61,193 nucleotides of DNA from an uncultured Verrucomicrobia subdivision 3 bacterium (lineage in GTDB: Bacteria > Verrucomicrobiota > Verrucomicrobiia > Limisphaerales > UBA8199). Below are positions 1 to 8,161 of the stretch, in pieces. The notes below the pieces were generated by a model, which saw only the letters and a program-made list of their open reading frames with translations, ran no database searches and had not been told where the DNA came from. The first letter of the stretch is position 1, and every line of letters starts with the position of its first letter. The stretch spans positions 1-61,193 of the forward strand of contig CAIWMU010000171.1 of the NCBI GenBank assembly GCA_903913865.1, read 5' to 3'. The translations under genes were made by a program, and so were the position numbers.

Positions 1-185
1 AATCTCGTTTCGTTGCCATAGTTCGCCACCAACCATAGCCACTTCACCCCCAAAAGTTACGCACCCTTGCCGAAGCAACACGATGGCGGAGATTACCGCA
101 GATGGGGGAGACCGTTGTGGATGGGCGTTGACCGGCTTCCCGCACCTGATCCCATGGCGCACAGGCGTTGACCGATTTCCCGCGA

Positions 186-248
186 GGGGTCAGTTCGGTC
201 ACTGTCGAGCCCGGCTGGGGCCGGACTCAACAGGTGAGAACTGACCCC
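186..248. repeat. REP/MITE-like inverted repeat
   Basis: GGGGTCAGTTC (186-196) and GAACTGACCCC (238-248) form a perfect 11-bp inverted repeat around a 41-nt interior. From general knowledge, GAACTGACCCC-type ends recur in REP-like elements of many Gram-negative genomes and are often linked to REP-associated tyrosine transposases. No transposase is present here. Assigning it to a mobile family is inference. Confidence 0.45.
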
Positions 249-338
249 ATCGCTCGGGGGAGGGGTTATCCGCAGATGGCGCAGAATACCGCTGATAGGG
301 GGGCGACGACGTTCCTATCGGCAGACCCATTGGCTGCA

Positions 339-364
339 GGCTGAGGGTCGTTTTCCTCTCAGCC
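339..364 (-). terminator. Possible terminator of the cytochrome operon
   Basis: A 7-bp stem (GGCTGAG 339-345 and CTCAGCC 358-364) with a 12-nt loop begins 22 nt past the stop codon of the 12-heme cytochrome gene on the minus strand. There is no T-run after it on that strand, so a classic intrinsic terminator is not proven. Confidence 0.3.
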
Positions 365-386
365 CATGACTGTGGAACCACGGGGG

Positions 387-2144
387 TTATTTGTGCAGCG
401 GGGTGACTTTGCCCCGGCTCAGGGGCACAGGTCCGGTCTGGTAGGCTGCAGCACTGTGGTCGGTGCCGTGGCAGGTGACAGAGCAGTAGCCCTGGCGGTT
501 GCCGGTGGAGACATATTCGAGCCGGCCATTGGCAGATTCAGCCGCGTAGTTGCGGTTGAAATTGATGAGGCTCTTGTTGTTCGCAACGCCGTGGGAGTCA
601 TGGCAGGTGGTGCAGGCAGTCTGCTTGTCCACGATGTGTTTCCGGTGGAGGGGGAAACTCTGGTCGGAGAGGATGCTGTCGCGATTGTGGCACTTGTAGC
701 AGAGGTCGTAGGAGGCGGCCGTCTCAGTGGTGAAATCGGTGGTGATGAGCTGACGCTCCAGGATGGGGGTGAATGCGGATCCATGGGGACCGTTGGGACC
801 TCCAGAACCTGTGTTCGAGCCCTGGCTGTTGTTATGGCAGGCGCTGCAATAGATAATGCTGGAGGGGGTCATCGGGGAGAGGAGACTCGGCACCGAGGGG
901 TTCTTGCCGGAGGCGATGACGGGGTGATAGGACTGGTTGGCGGGATCGAAGGCCAGCCGGGTATTCGTCTGGGGGAACTGGCGGTTCACACGGGCCTGTC
1001 CGCGGGAAACGCTGTCGGCATGGCAGCGGAAGCAAAGTTCATATTCGCGGGTGACGGTCGGAATGACTGCGCCGCTGGCGTTGACGCCCTTTACACCGGC
1101 AAGTGCGCCGGAGGCGTTGGGGGCGGTGGCCTGGGAAGGGTTGGAGGCGTGTCCGTTATGGCAGTCCGCGCACTCGACATGGCGCCGGGTGGGGTTGATG
1201 GCATCCTCCTGCGGATCATGCGCCCCGGTGTTTGCTGTGATGGGGTGGATGCTCAGCTTGTTGAATTCGGCGGCGATGTTTTTCGTGGCGACGTTCCCGG
1301 AATGGCAGGAATAGCAGTTTTGCTCCTCATCCGCGAACGTGAGAAGGCGGGGCTTGGTGCCGGCCTTGTGCGGGGAATGGCAGTTTGCGCAGGCGTTCGC
1401 AGCGACGGAGTGCTCGCGGGAGTTGGGCCAGGGGTTGATGCCGGCACCGTTCCAGGTGGCCGGGGATGTGGCATGGCTGGACTGCTGCCACTGGGTCATG
1501 TCATGACAGGTGATGCAGAGGGCGGACCCGAAATTCTCACGCACCAGGAATTTGCCAAAACGGTTGTTGTGCGGATCGTGGCAGGAGGTGCACTGGACCT
1601 TGCCCTCCCCGTCGAGCCGGACCTTGTTGACCAGGGTGGCAGGATCCCTCAACTGACCTGCCGCGATGGCGAGGGAATTGTCGTAGGTGAAGGAAACCGG
1701 ATGGTCATCGGAAAGATCCCTGCCGATGCGGCTGGGGCCGATGGGCATTCTGGTGACACCCCCCTGAAGGGTGATCGGGGTGGGCCGGTTGTCGAGCATG
1801 CCAAGAGCGACCGTGCCGTCATGACAGCTGAGGCAGAGCTTGGATGAGCCGGTGGGCTGGCCGACCGAGGCTTTCATCGTGGAGCTCTGATAGGGGGTGT
1901 AGGGAGCCGTGGACATTTTGTGGTTCCACAGCGGAGTGGCATCGGCGGCGCTATGCGGGGTGTGGCAAAAGAGGCAGATCTCGGATTCGGAGACGGCCTT
2001 GATGCTGCCCGGGCCGGAGGATGAGAGGTTGTGGGGCGAATTCAGGATGCTGTCCGCCCAGGCCGTGCCGGCGGACAAAGTGCTGGCGATCAGCAGGGGG
2101 AGGACCCCCCGGCGCAGCAGGTGGATTGAGTGGGCGGTATTCAT
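387..2144 (-). CDS. Exported 12-heme c-type cytochrome
   Basis: This 585-residue protein has a Sec signal peptide (hydrophobic core about residues 14-28, cleavage near AWA-D). It carries eleven CXXCH motifs: CLFCH, CLSCH, CTSCH, CITCH, CANCH, CYSCH, CADCH, CFRCH, CSACH, CYKCH and CTTCH. Near the C terminus it has an unusual CX3CH motif (CSVTCH), giving twelve possible hemes. The N-terminal NSPHNLS..C.FCH.PH pattern recurs in the tetraheme protein at 8162-8899, so the two are related. Its ATG overlaps the stop codon of the upstream NHL gene (ATGA), and it is the last gene of the conduit operon. Its position after a beta-barrel gene suggests a periplasmic or cell-surface partner of an outer-membrane conduit. 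That location is inference. Confidence 0.9.
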   Translation of the reverse strand: MNTAHSIHLLRRGVLPLLIASTLSAGTAWADSILNSPHNLSSSGPGSIKAVSESEICLFCHTPHSAADATPLWNHKMSTAPYTPYQSSTMKASVGQPTGSSKLCLSCHDGTVALGMLDNRPTPITLQGGVTRMPIGPSRIGRDLSDDHPVSFTYDNSLAIAAGQLRDPATLVNKVRLDGEGKVQCTSCHDPHNNRFGKFLVRENFGSALCITCHDMTQWQQSSHATSPATWNGAGINPWPNSREHSVAANACANCHSPHKAGTKPRLLTFADEEQNCYSCHSGNVATKNIAAEFNKLSIHPITANTGAHDPQEDAINPTRRHVECADCHNGHASNPSQATAPNASGALAGVKGVNASGAVIPTVTREYELCFRCHADSVSRGQARVNRQFPQTNTRLAFDPANQSYHPVIASGKNPSVPSLLSPMTPSSIIYCSACHNNSQGSNTGSGGPNGPHGSAFTPILERQLITTDFTTETAASYDLCYKCHNRDSILSDQSFPLHRKHIVDKQTACTTCHDSHGVANNKSLINFNRNYAAESANGRLEYVSTGNRQGYCSVTCHGTDHSAAAYQTGPVPLSRGKVTPLHK

Positions 2145-3208
2145 TGCGGGCCGATGTATTTAAGAACCTGTAGACGGCGGTTGTAAGAATCGGAAATGTA
2201 AATTTCGTTGGCTTTGTTGATGGCGATACCGTTTGGAAGCCAGAACTGGCCCGGGCCGGTGCCGTTCTCGCCGACGGTGAGCAGGAGTTGGCCCTGAATG
2301 TTGAAAATCTGGAGGTTGTCGAACAGCCCGTCGATCACATAGATGTGCCCCAAGCCATCCACCGCCACACCTTTGGGACGGCCGAAGTGGCCGGGGGTAT
2401 CTCCCAGGCTGCCGATCTGGGATTTGAAGGTTCCGGAAGCATCAAAGATCTGGATCCGGCCGTTCATCGAGTCCGTGACATAGACGTTGCCTGACAGGTC
2501 GGTGGCGATATGGGTCGGGAAGTTGAACTTGCCGGGTTCGGCACCACGTCCCCCGTAGGCACCCAGAAAGTTCCCGGAGAGTGAATAGGAACAGACCCTG
2601 TGCTGCTGGGAATCGACGACGAGCAACTTGTCCTTCAGGAGGGTGAGGGCGGCCGGTCGGGCGAGTTCATTTGTGATCAGAAAAAGAAGCTTTCCCTGAT
2701 CGTTCATGGCCACCACATGGCCTGCGGCGGAATCTGCCACAAAGAGGGTGGAGCCGGACTTTGCGACGGACACCGGGGAATTGAATTCCAGCTTTCCGGC
2801 CTTTTGAAAGCGGAACCACTTCTTCTGGCGGCGGTCGAGGTAGGACACGCTTTTTTCTGCAGTGTCTGTGATGCACAAATTATTGTCCTCATCACAGGCG
2901 ATGCCAAAGGGGCGGACAAGGCGTTCGTTCCCTTTGCCTGCGCCGGTGAGCCAGTTGGCCATCCTGCCCAGGGTCGAGACTTTGATACCCGCATCCGAGG
3001 GGGATGAGATGGATTGGATGAGGGCGATGCGGGCCGGGAGCGGGGGTGGCGGCCAGACGATGCCGGTGCCGGAGGCTGGATCCTTTGGTTTCGCCCCGGC
3101 GGAGGTGACCGGGAGCAGCAGGGACAGGACGAGGATCATCAATGCCGCCAGAGCCCCGGGGAAGGGGCTGGCAGGTGCATTCCCGGATGGGTGCGATCCT
3201 CGAAGCAT
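2141..3208 (-). CDS. Exported NHL-repeat beta-propeller protein
   Basis: This 355-residue protein has an N-terminal hydrophobic export segment (about residues 17-37) followed by NHL-type repeats. Examples are FPTHIATDLSGNVYVTDS, RPKGVAVDGLGHIYVIDG and LPNGIAINKANEIYISDS, consistent with a six-bladed propeller. I chose the ATG at 3208, which gives a signal sequence directly before the export segment. An upstream in-frame start would add a 54-residue stretch that overlaps the barrel gene in another frame and looks non-coding. The start lies 1 nt past the barrel gene stop, and the 3' end overlaps the 12-heme cytochrome ATG. NHL propellers are usually binding scaffolds. Here the gene sits between a barrel and a cytochrome, so a structural role in the conduit is plausible. 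It is a paralogue of 6941-8026. Confidence 0.85.
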   Translation of the reverse strand: MLRGSHPSGNAPASPFPGALAALMILVLSLLLPVTSAGAKPKDPASGTGIVWPPPPLPARIALIQSISSPSDAGIKVSTLGRMANWLTGAGKGNERLVRPFGIACDEDNNLCITDTAEKSVSYLDRRQKKWFRFQKAGKLEFNSPVSVAKSGSTLFVADSAAGHVVAMNDQGKLLFLITNELARPAALTLLKDKLLVVDSQQHRVCSYSLSGNFLGAYGGRGAEPGKFNFPTHIATDLSGNVYVTDSMNGRIQIFDASGTFKSQIGSLGDTPGHFGRPKGVAVDGLGHIYVIDGLFDNLQIFNIQGQLLLTVGENGTGPGQFWLPNGIAINKANEIYISDSYNRRLQVLKYIGPQ

Positions 3209-3209
3209 A

Positions 3210-5270
3210 CTAAAACACGCGACGCATCCGCACCAGGAACATGTGGCGTGTACGTTCCTCGTTCCGGAGGTAGAGTTCGTATTCGTAGTTGTATTCAGCC
3301 CGCAGGGTGGTGCGGCCGACCGAGTAGTCGATGCCCGGGCGAATCGTGGCGAGGGTCTGCTCCACGCCATCCCCTTCGCGCCGTGAAATACCGCCCTCGA
3401 TGTTGAACGCCATGGATGTGGTCAGGAGGTTGCGATAGCGGGTGATGAAGCTGTAGCTCTGCTCGCTGCGACCGGAATCGATGTAGCGGTTCCATGCCTC
3501 GTTGACATCGGCGGAGATGGAGCTTGTGCCGTCCAGATTGAAGGAGACACCCTGGAAGAGCCGGGTGGAGCGGTAGGTGGAGAAGGTGGAATCGTAGTAT
3601 TCCTCCTCGGCTCCAGCGCGCATCCAGCGCCAGCTGAGATCGGTGCCCACAGCGAAACTCAGGAGATCCTGAACCCGCAGTTCCTTGCTGGCGTTGTTGG
3701 CGAACAGGTTGAGGCGGCTGTAAATGCCCAAGAGATTGTTCCAGAAATCTATCCGGATGCTGACCGATTCGCTGAGGGCCTCGTAATTCCCCTCGGGAGT
3801 GGGTTCAGCCTGATAATCGGCCACAACGGAGTCGTCCATCGTGGGGACCCCGGCATTGATCTGGCGCTGGATCCGGGTGAGGGCTCCCTCGACAAACACC
3901 ATGTAATCGATCCCCCGTGTGTATTCCCGGGTGCGGGAAATGTTGTAAATGCGGAGGCTGGAGGAGCGGACGTTGGCCTGATTCAGGAAGAAGTTTCCGG
4001 GAGGGGCCCCGCCGGTTCCGGTGGTGAAGCTGTGGGGTTCGTTTTCAATGGAACTGACCCCCATTGAGTCCACGTGCTCCGCCAGCAGGCTGTTGCTGAG
4101 GCGCAGGCGGCTGATCGATGAGAGTCTTTTGGTGTAACTTTCGCCAAAGCCGGCTCCTAGACGGCGGGTGAAGCCATTGCCCCCACCATCGTGGACCTCG
4201 TTGTCCGACCCGCGCAGTAGCAGGGTGGAGGTGAGGCTGTCGTAGAGTTGGTGGCGAAGCTGGCCCTGGCCGTAGTAATTGTCGGAATTGAAGCTGGCGG
4301 TCTCGAACCGGTCGTAGTTCAGGTCGTAGAGGCTGTTCAGGTTCGGGTTATGCTCCAGGTTCAGACCGGTGCGGGCGGACGCCTCATCGCTGGGTTCGAG
4401 GTTGTTCTCGCGGTGCGTGAAATTGGCGCTGCTGATGAGCGTGTGCTGGGCGCGGGAACCGAAGGTCTCATTGTCCCCGATGGCGAACAGGTGGTCCTGT
4501 CCCTCGCCGATTCTTCCGGCATCCTCCCGGGAATACTGGTTGAAGGTGTAGTTGAGGGAACTGCCGCCCCGGGCCCGTTCATGGCGGGCTTCGGCAGCAA
4601 CGGTATCATCGTTCAGCGTTGTGATGCCGTTGAAATGGATGATGTTCGTTGAGACATTGGCGACGACATTTGTGTAGGTGTAGGCGCGCCCGTAGGCGGT
4701 CTCCTCACGGTGCGTGTAACTGGTGTTGAAAGTCCAGGGCTTGTGGGTGTAAACAGCGCGGGAGCCGTAGCGCCAGCTGTCCACGGTGAGACGACTGAAG
4801 AAGTCGTAATCGCGGAAGGAGTGGTCGTAGTCGCCAAAAATGCTGCCGTGGAGCGGTTTGCTGTCGAGGATATCCACCGTTCCACTGAAGCGGCCGAGGT
4901 ATTCGTATTGGGAATCCTTGGAGTAGGAGCCGGAACTGGCATTCTGGTGGGCCCATCCGAATGACCCCTCCGTATTAAGGTGGAACTCCACCAGATTCGG
5001 ATGGTAAACCGAGCCATCCAGAACGACACCGGTCATCGGTCCGACGAACAGGCGGTCATACCTCACGCTGGTGTCCGAATTTCGGAAGGAGGTTTCCTCA
5101 CTGCGCCCCTCGGCATAGACACCGGCGCTGACTTCAGACACGCGGATCTTGAGCCATTGGGGTTCCTGTGCGCGCGGGTCGAGGAACTGGGCGGCCGCCT
5201 GCCGCGCATGGGTGAGGGAGGTGGCGACGAGCGCCAGGGGCCAGTATCGTAAAAGAGATGGAGGCTTCAT
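3210..5270 (-). CDS. Outer-membrane beta-barrel, putative porin of a cytochrome conduit
   Basis: This 686-residue protein has a signal peptide (cleavage near AAA-Q, about residue 27). The mature part is rich in alternating polar/aromatic strands with Tyr, Arg, Ser and Asn. It ends in a terminal Phe (VRMRRVF), the usual signature of barrels inserted by the Bam machinery. No CXXCH motif is present. MtrB/PioB and the Geobacter OmbB/ExtA barrels play this role beside multiheme cytochromes, wrapping them to make an electron path across the outer membrane. I cannot assign this protein to one of those families by eye. Translational coupling supports a joint complex: its ATG overlaps the stop of the 19-heme gene upstream, and the NHL gene starts 1 nt after its stop. 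It could also be a general porin. Confidence 0.75.
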   Translation of the reverse strand: MKPPSLLRYWPLALVATSLTHARQAAAQFLDPRAQEPQWLKIRVSEVSAGVYAEGRSEETSFRNSDTSVRYDRLFVGPMTGVVLDGSVYHPNLVEFHLNTEGSFGWAHQNASSGSYSKDSQYEYLGRFSGTVDILDSKPLHGSIFGDYDHSFRDYDFFSRLTVDSWRYGSRAVYTHKPWTFNTSYTHREETAYGRAYTYTNVVANVSTNIIHFNGITTLNDDTVAAEARHERARGGSSLNYTFNQYSREDAGRIGEGQDHLFAIGDNETFGSRAQHTLISSANFTHRENNLEPSDEASARTGLNLEHNPNLNSLYDLNYDRFETASFNSDNYYGQGQLRHQLYDSLTSTLLLRGSDNEVHDGGGNGFTRRLGAGFGESYTKRLSSISRLRLSNSLLAEHVDSMGVSSIENEPHSFTTGTGGAPPGNFFLNQANVRSSSLRIYNISRTREYTRGIDYMVFVEGALTRIQRQINAGVPTMDDSVVADYQAEPTPEGNYEALSESVSIRIDFWNNLLGIYSRLNLFANNASKELRVQDLLSFAVGTDLSWRWMRAGAEEEYYDSTFSTYRSTRLFQGVSFNLDGTSSISADVNEAWNRYIDSGRSEQSYSFITRYRNLLTTSMAFNIEGGISRREGDGVEQTLATIRPGIDYSVGRTTLRAEYNYEYELYLRNEERTRHMFLVRMRRVF

Positions 5271-6919
5271 TTGGCGGGGGTGCTGGCCTGGGCTTTAAGG
5301 AAGAATTTTGCGGCCCCGAAATGCGGATCATGGCATGAGGCGCAGGCTTTATCGGAGGCGCCCGCATGACGTTTGACGGCGGCCATCTCCTTCTCCTCGT
5401 GGCACTCGAAGCAGACCTGACGGGGGTTCTTCGTCAGCAGGCTCTTTTCGGCCGAGAGATGGGGATCGTGGCAAGTGGTGCACTCGCCATTGGCGGCGGG
5501 GTCGTGCTTGAACTTTGCCTTCTCGATGGATTGGACGAGCTCCTCGTGGCAATCCGCACAGAGTTTGCCACCCGGTTTCAGGACCAGCTTCTTGATGTCC
5601 CCCTGGTGCGCGTTGTGGCAGGAGGTGCATTCGCCGTTTTCCACCGGCTGATGTTTCACCTTCGCCTTTGCAATCTTCTCCATCAGGTCCTCATGGCACT
5701 CGGCGCAGAGCTTACCATCCGGTTTTGTGAGGAGCTTCTTGGTGGCGGACTGGTGCGCGTTGTGGCAGGAGGTGCACTCACCGTTTTCGACCGGTTGATG
5801 CTTGAATTTCGCCTTGTTGAGCTTCTCCATCACATCCTCATGGCACTCGGCACAGAGTTTGCCGTCCGGCTTGGAGAGGAGTTTTTTGGTATCTGACTGG
5901 TGCGGGTTGTGGCACGAGGTGCACTCACCGTTCTCAACGGGCTGGTGCTTGAACTTACCCTTGTTGAGCTTGTCCATGACATCCTCATGGCACTCGGCAC
6001 AGAGTTTGCCATCCGGCTTGATGAGGAGTTTCTTGGTATCCGACTGGTGGGGATTATGGCAGGAGGTGCACTCGCCGTTCTCAACGGGCTGGTGCTTGAA
6101 CTTCGCCTTGGCCAGTTTCTGGCCGATGTCTTCATGGCATTCCGCGCAGAGCTTGCCGTCCGGCTTTGCCAGGAGTTTTGCGTTGGCTGAATGGTGCGGG
6201 TTGTGGCAGGAGGTGCACTCACCGTTTTCGACCGGCTGATGCTTGATCTTTGCAGCCTTGAGCTTTTCCGAGGCCTCCTTGTGGCAGTTCAGGCAGAGTG
6301 AACCCTGCTCCTTCACGAGCAGGCCCTTGAATGCCGAGGCATGGGGTTGATGGCAGGTTAGGCATTGGCCCTCCACGACCGGCTTGTGTTTGGATTTCGA
6401 GGCGTCCGGGATCGGGTCGTGGCAATCGGCACAGAGGGTGGCACCGGGCTTGAGCAGGAGCTTCGGCAGCCCGCCGCCGTGCGGATTATGGCAGGAGGAG
6501 CATTCGCCACCATCGACGGGCTGATGCTTCACCTTTTTCTTGTCGAGGAAATCATCATGGCAACCAAAGCAAACCTGCTTTTGGCTGCCCTTCATTTTGA
6601 CAGAGAACCGTGATTCGTGGCACTCCTTGCACTGCTTCTCCTCGAACGGGGGATGAGGATAGAACTTCACCGGTGCAAATGCCGGCTGGTTCGTTAAAGT
6701 TTTGACGAGTACGAGCGGTTTTCCGTTTTCATCGACCGGCCGTGCCGGTTGATTGGTGGCCCCGGGGGAGGGTACACCATCGAAGAAAAAGCTGAGGAGC
6801 TTGTAATGCTTCTCGCTCGCACAACCCGCCCAGAGGCCGATCCCGGCCAGGAGCGCCAGTGCGGGCCTCCAGGCCTTGCGCAGGCGGATTGCGGGGGTGG
6901 ATGAGGTGGTTGGTTTCAA
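5267..6919 (-). CDS. 19-heme lipoprotein built from tandem two-heme modules
   Basis: This 550-residue protein has an N-terminal hydrophobic segment ending in LWAGC, a plausible but non-canonical lipobox (Trp at -3). I count nineteen CXXCH motifs. From about residue 130 they are arranged in tandem modules of 49 residues, each with two hemes. The module pattern is KHQPVENGECTSCHNPH, then LLxKPDGKLCAECHED. The KH of each module may supply distal axial ligands. The motifs match the doubled-CXXCH family. The regular array suggests an elongated heme wire anchored by lipid in a membrane. It follows the NHL lipoprotein gene by 21 nt and overlaps the barrel gene ATG. A role as the periplasm-spanning or conduit cytochrome is inferred from context. 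Confidence 0.9.
   Translation of the reverse strand: MKPTTSSTPAIRLRKAWRPALALLAGIGLWAGCASEKHYKLLSFFFDGVPSPGATNQPARPVDENGKPLVLVKTLTNQPAFAPVKFYPHPPFEEKQCKECHESRFSVKMKGSQKQVCFGCHDDFLDKKKVKHQPVDGGECSSCHNPHGGGLPKLLLKPGATLCADCHDPIPDASKSKHKPVVEGQCLTCHQPHASAFKGLLVKEQGSLCLNCHKEASEKLKAAKIKHQPVENGECTSCHNPHHSANAKLLAKPDGKLCAECHEDIGQKLAKAKFKHQPVENGECTSCHNPHQSDTKKLLIKPDGKLCAECHEDVMDKLNKGKFKHQPVENGECTSCHNPHQSDTKKLLSKPDGKLCAECHEDVMEKLNKAKFKHQPVENGECTSCHNAHQSATKKLLTKPDGKLCAECHEDLMEKIAKAKVKHQPVENGECTSCHNAHQGDIKKLVLKPGGKLCADCHEELVQSIEKAKFKHDPAANGECTTCHDPHLSAEKSLLTKNPRQVCFECHEEKEMAAVKRHAGASDKACASCHDPHFGAAKFFLKAQASTPAK
5470..6530 (-). repeat. Tandem 147-bp coding repeats (two-heme modules)
   Basis: Within the 19-heme gene the same landmark recurs every 147 bp (near 5487, 5634, 5781, 5928, 6075, 6222 and 6369), with a slightly shorter step of 138 bp to 6507. 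The central copies are nearly identical at the DNA level, so the array probably grew by recent unequal recombination and may vary in length between strains. Confidence 0.85.
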
Positions 6920-6940
6920 GGCGAGCTTTCCAGTGTTGGG

Positions 6941-8026
6941 CTATTTCTTCTTGAGGAAGCCGTAAACGCAGATTTTTTTGCCACCCGCCTGATTCGAGAT
7001 GTAGATCAGGTGGTCAATTTTGTAGCCGGGCGCGACGAACTGCTCAAATGAGCCCATGTTCTCGCTGTCAATGGCGATCCCGGCGGGAAGATAAAGCGAG
7101 CCGGCCGTGTCCGCCTGCCCGAAGAACATCAGGAGGCGGCCTTCCGCATCGAACATTTGGGCGACCGTGGCAGCCGCATCCACGACGTAAACGATGCCTT
7201 GGGGGCTGACAGCCACGCCCTTGGGGAGGGCAAAACGGCCTGGTTCTATGCCCATTTCGCCGATGGCACGGAGATATTTTCCCTCGGCGTCGTAAACCTG
7301 AACAGCGAACCCGCCCGTGTCCGACACATACATCCGACCCTGGGCGTCCAGGGCGATATTGGTGGGGGATTTCAGCTGGGCTTTTTCATCCTTCGGATCT
7401 CCGGGCACCTGGAACAATTCGGCACGGGTTGCCTTGTTGTAAACATGAACGCAGTGGTTGCTCAAATCGGTGACGAAGATCCTGTCCTTCGAAAGGGCGA
7501 TCCCGCAAGGCTTCATGGTGCGGCCTGCCCCGATTGTGGATTTAAGGCTCCCTGCCTTGTCGTAAATAAGGACCTGGCCGCGCAGGGTGTCGGTGACGTA
7601 GCGGTTTTCGGCTTCATCCACCGCGATGTTCAGCGGGAAGTGCATGGCTTGGTTGCCGGAGGGCTTCAAAAACCGGATGGTCTTGTTCTGCAGATCCACA
7701 GTGCCCACGTTCTTGGGCTGGGTGTCACAGATGTAAATCTTCCCCTTTGAACTGGCGATGCCGTAGGGTTTCAGAATGGGCCGTTGGATGCGCTGGCCGC
7801 CAAGCACGAACTTCTTGAATTTGCTCGGCTCGCCCAATTCTGATTCGGAGGAAAAGCTGGTCAGAAACTGGATTCGTGGCTCGTCGGGAGCGGGCGGGTA
7901 AAATGTGTAATCGGCGGGGGGCGGGGTGGTTTTGCAACCGGTGAGCAGGAGCCCTGCGAGCAGCAGGGAGGCAGGCAGCAGCTTGCGGATCGCCGTTCCT
8001 ATGAAATGGTTCATCATACGTTGCAT
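6941..8026 (-). CDS. NHL-repeat beta-propeller lipoprotein
   Basis: This 361-residue protein has a canonical lipobox (LLTGC, Cys about residue 31) after a hydrophobic segment, so it should be a lipoprotein. NHL-type repeats follow, for example MKPCGIALSKDRIFVTDL, SPTNIALDAQGRMYVSDT, LPKGVAVSPQGIVYVVDA and LPAGIAIDSENMG. It starts the tight five-gene conduit cluster and lies 21 nt before the 19-heme gene. ATG codons at 8026, 8017 and 8014 are all possible starts. It is related to the NHL gene at 2141-3208, so each large cytochrome is preceded in the operon by a propeller gene. Function is not known; a docking or assembly scaffold for the cytochromes is inference. Confidence 0.85.
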   Translation of the reverse strand: MQRMMNHFIGTAIRKLLPASLLLAGLLLTGCKTTPPPADYTFYPPAPDEPRIQFLTSFSSESELGEPSKFKKFVLGGQRIQRPILKPYGIASSKGKIYICDTQPKNVGTVDLQNKTIRFLKPSGNQAMHFPLNIAVDEAENRYVTDTLRGQVLIYDKAGSLKSTIGAGRTMKPCGIALSKDRIFVTDLSNHCVHVYNKATRAELFQVPGDPKDEKAQLKSPTNIALDAQGRMYVSDTGGFAVQVYDAEGKYLRAIGEMGIEPGRFALPKGVAVSPQGIVYVVDAAATVAQMFDAEGRLLMFFGQADTAGSLYLPAGIAIDSENMGSFEQFVAPGYKIDHLIYISNQAGGKKICVYGFLKKK

Positions 8027-8161
8027 GGGCGCATCTTAGCGTGTGCGGCCGAGGCCGCCAAGAACTCTGACTGCAAACCTCAATGAAAAGCTCCCGGCGG
8101 CTGGCGGCATGGCCGGACCCGCCGCCGGGAATGGTTATATCTGTGTCAAGTCAGCAACCGC

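Larger units (their letters stand above)
1..386. other. Intergenic region at window start, no gene
   Basis: I see no credible gene here. The stretch lies downstream of the 12-heme cytochrome gene, which is on the minus strand. It contains a direct repeat of the type GCGTTGACCG..TTCCCGC (near 126-144 and 165-184), two CCGCAGATGG-like segments, a perfect 11-bp inverted repeat (listed separately) and a hairpin just after the cytochrome stop codon. Short open frames have no recognisable content. The composition resembles dispersed intergenic repeats common in Verrucomicrobiota. Confidence 0.6.

Noticed and set aside
366-1847. 493-codon plus-strand open frame
   Set aside because: Antisense shadow of the 12-heme cytochrome; the translation is Gly/Val-rich and without family motifs, while the minus strand has twelve heme motifs and a signal peptide.
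5470-6530. Regular repeats that might suggest a CRISPR array
   Set aside because: The 147-bp period lies inside a coding frame and encodes two-heme modules; there are no short repeats with unique spacers.
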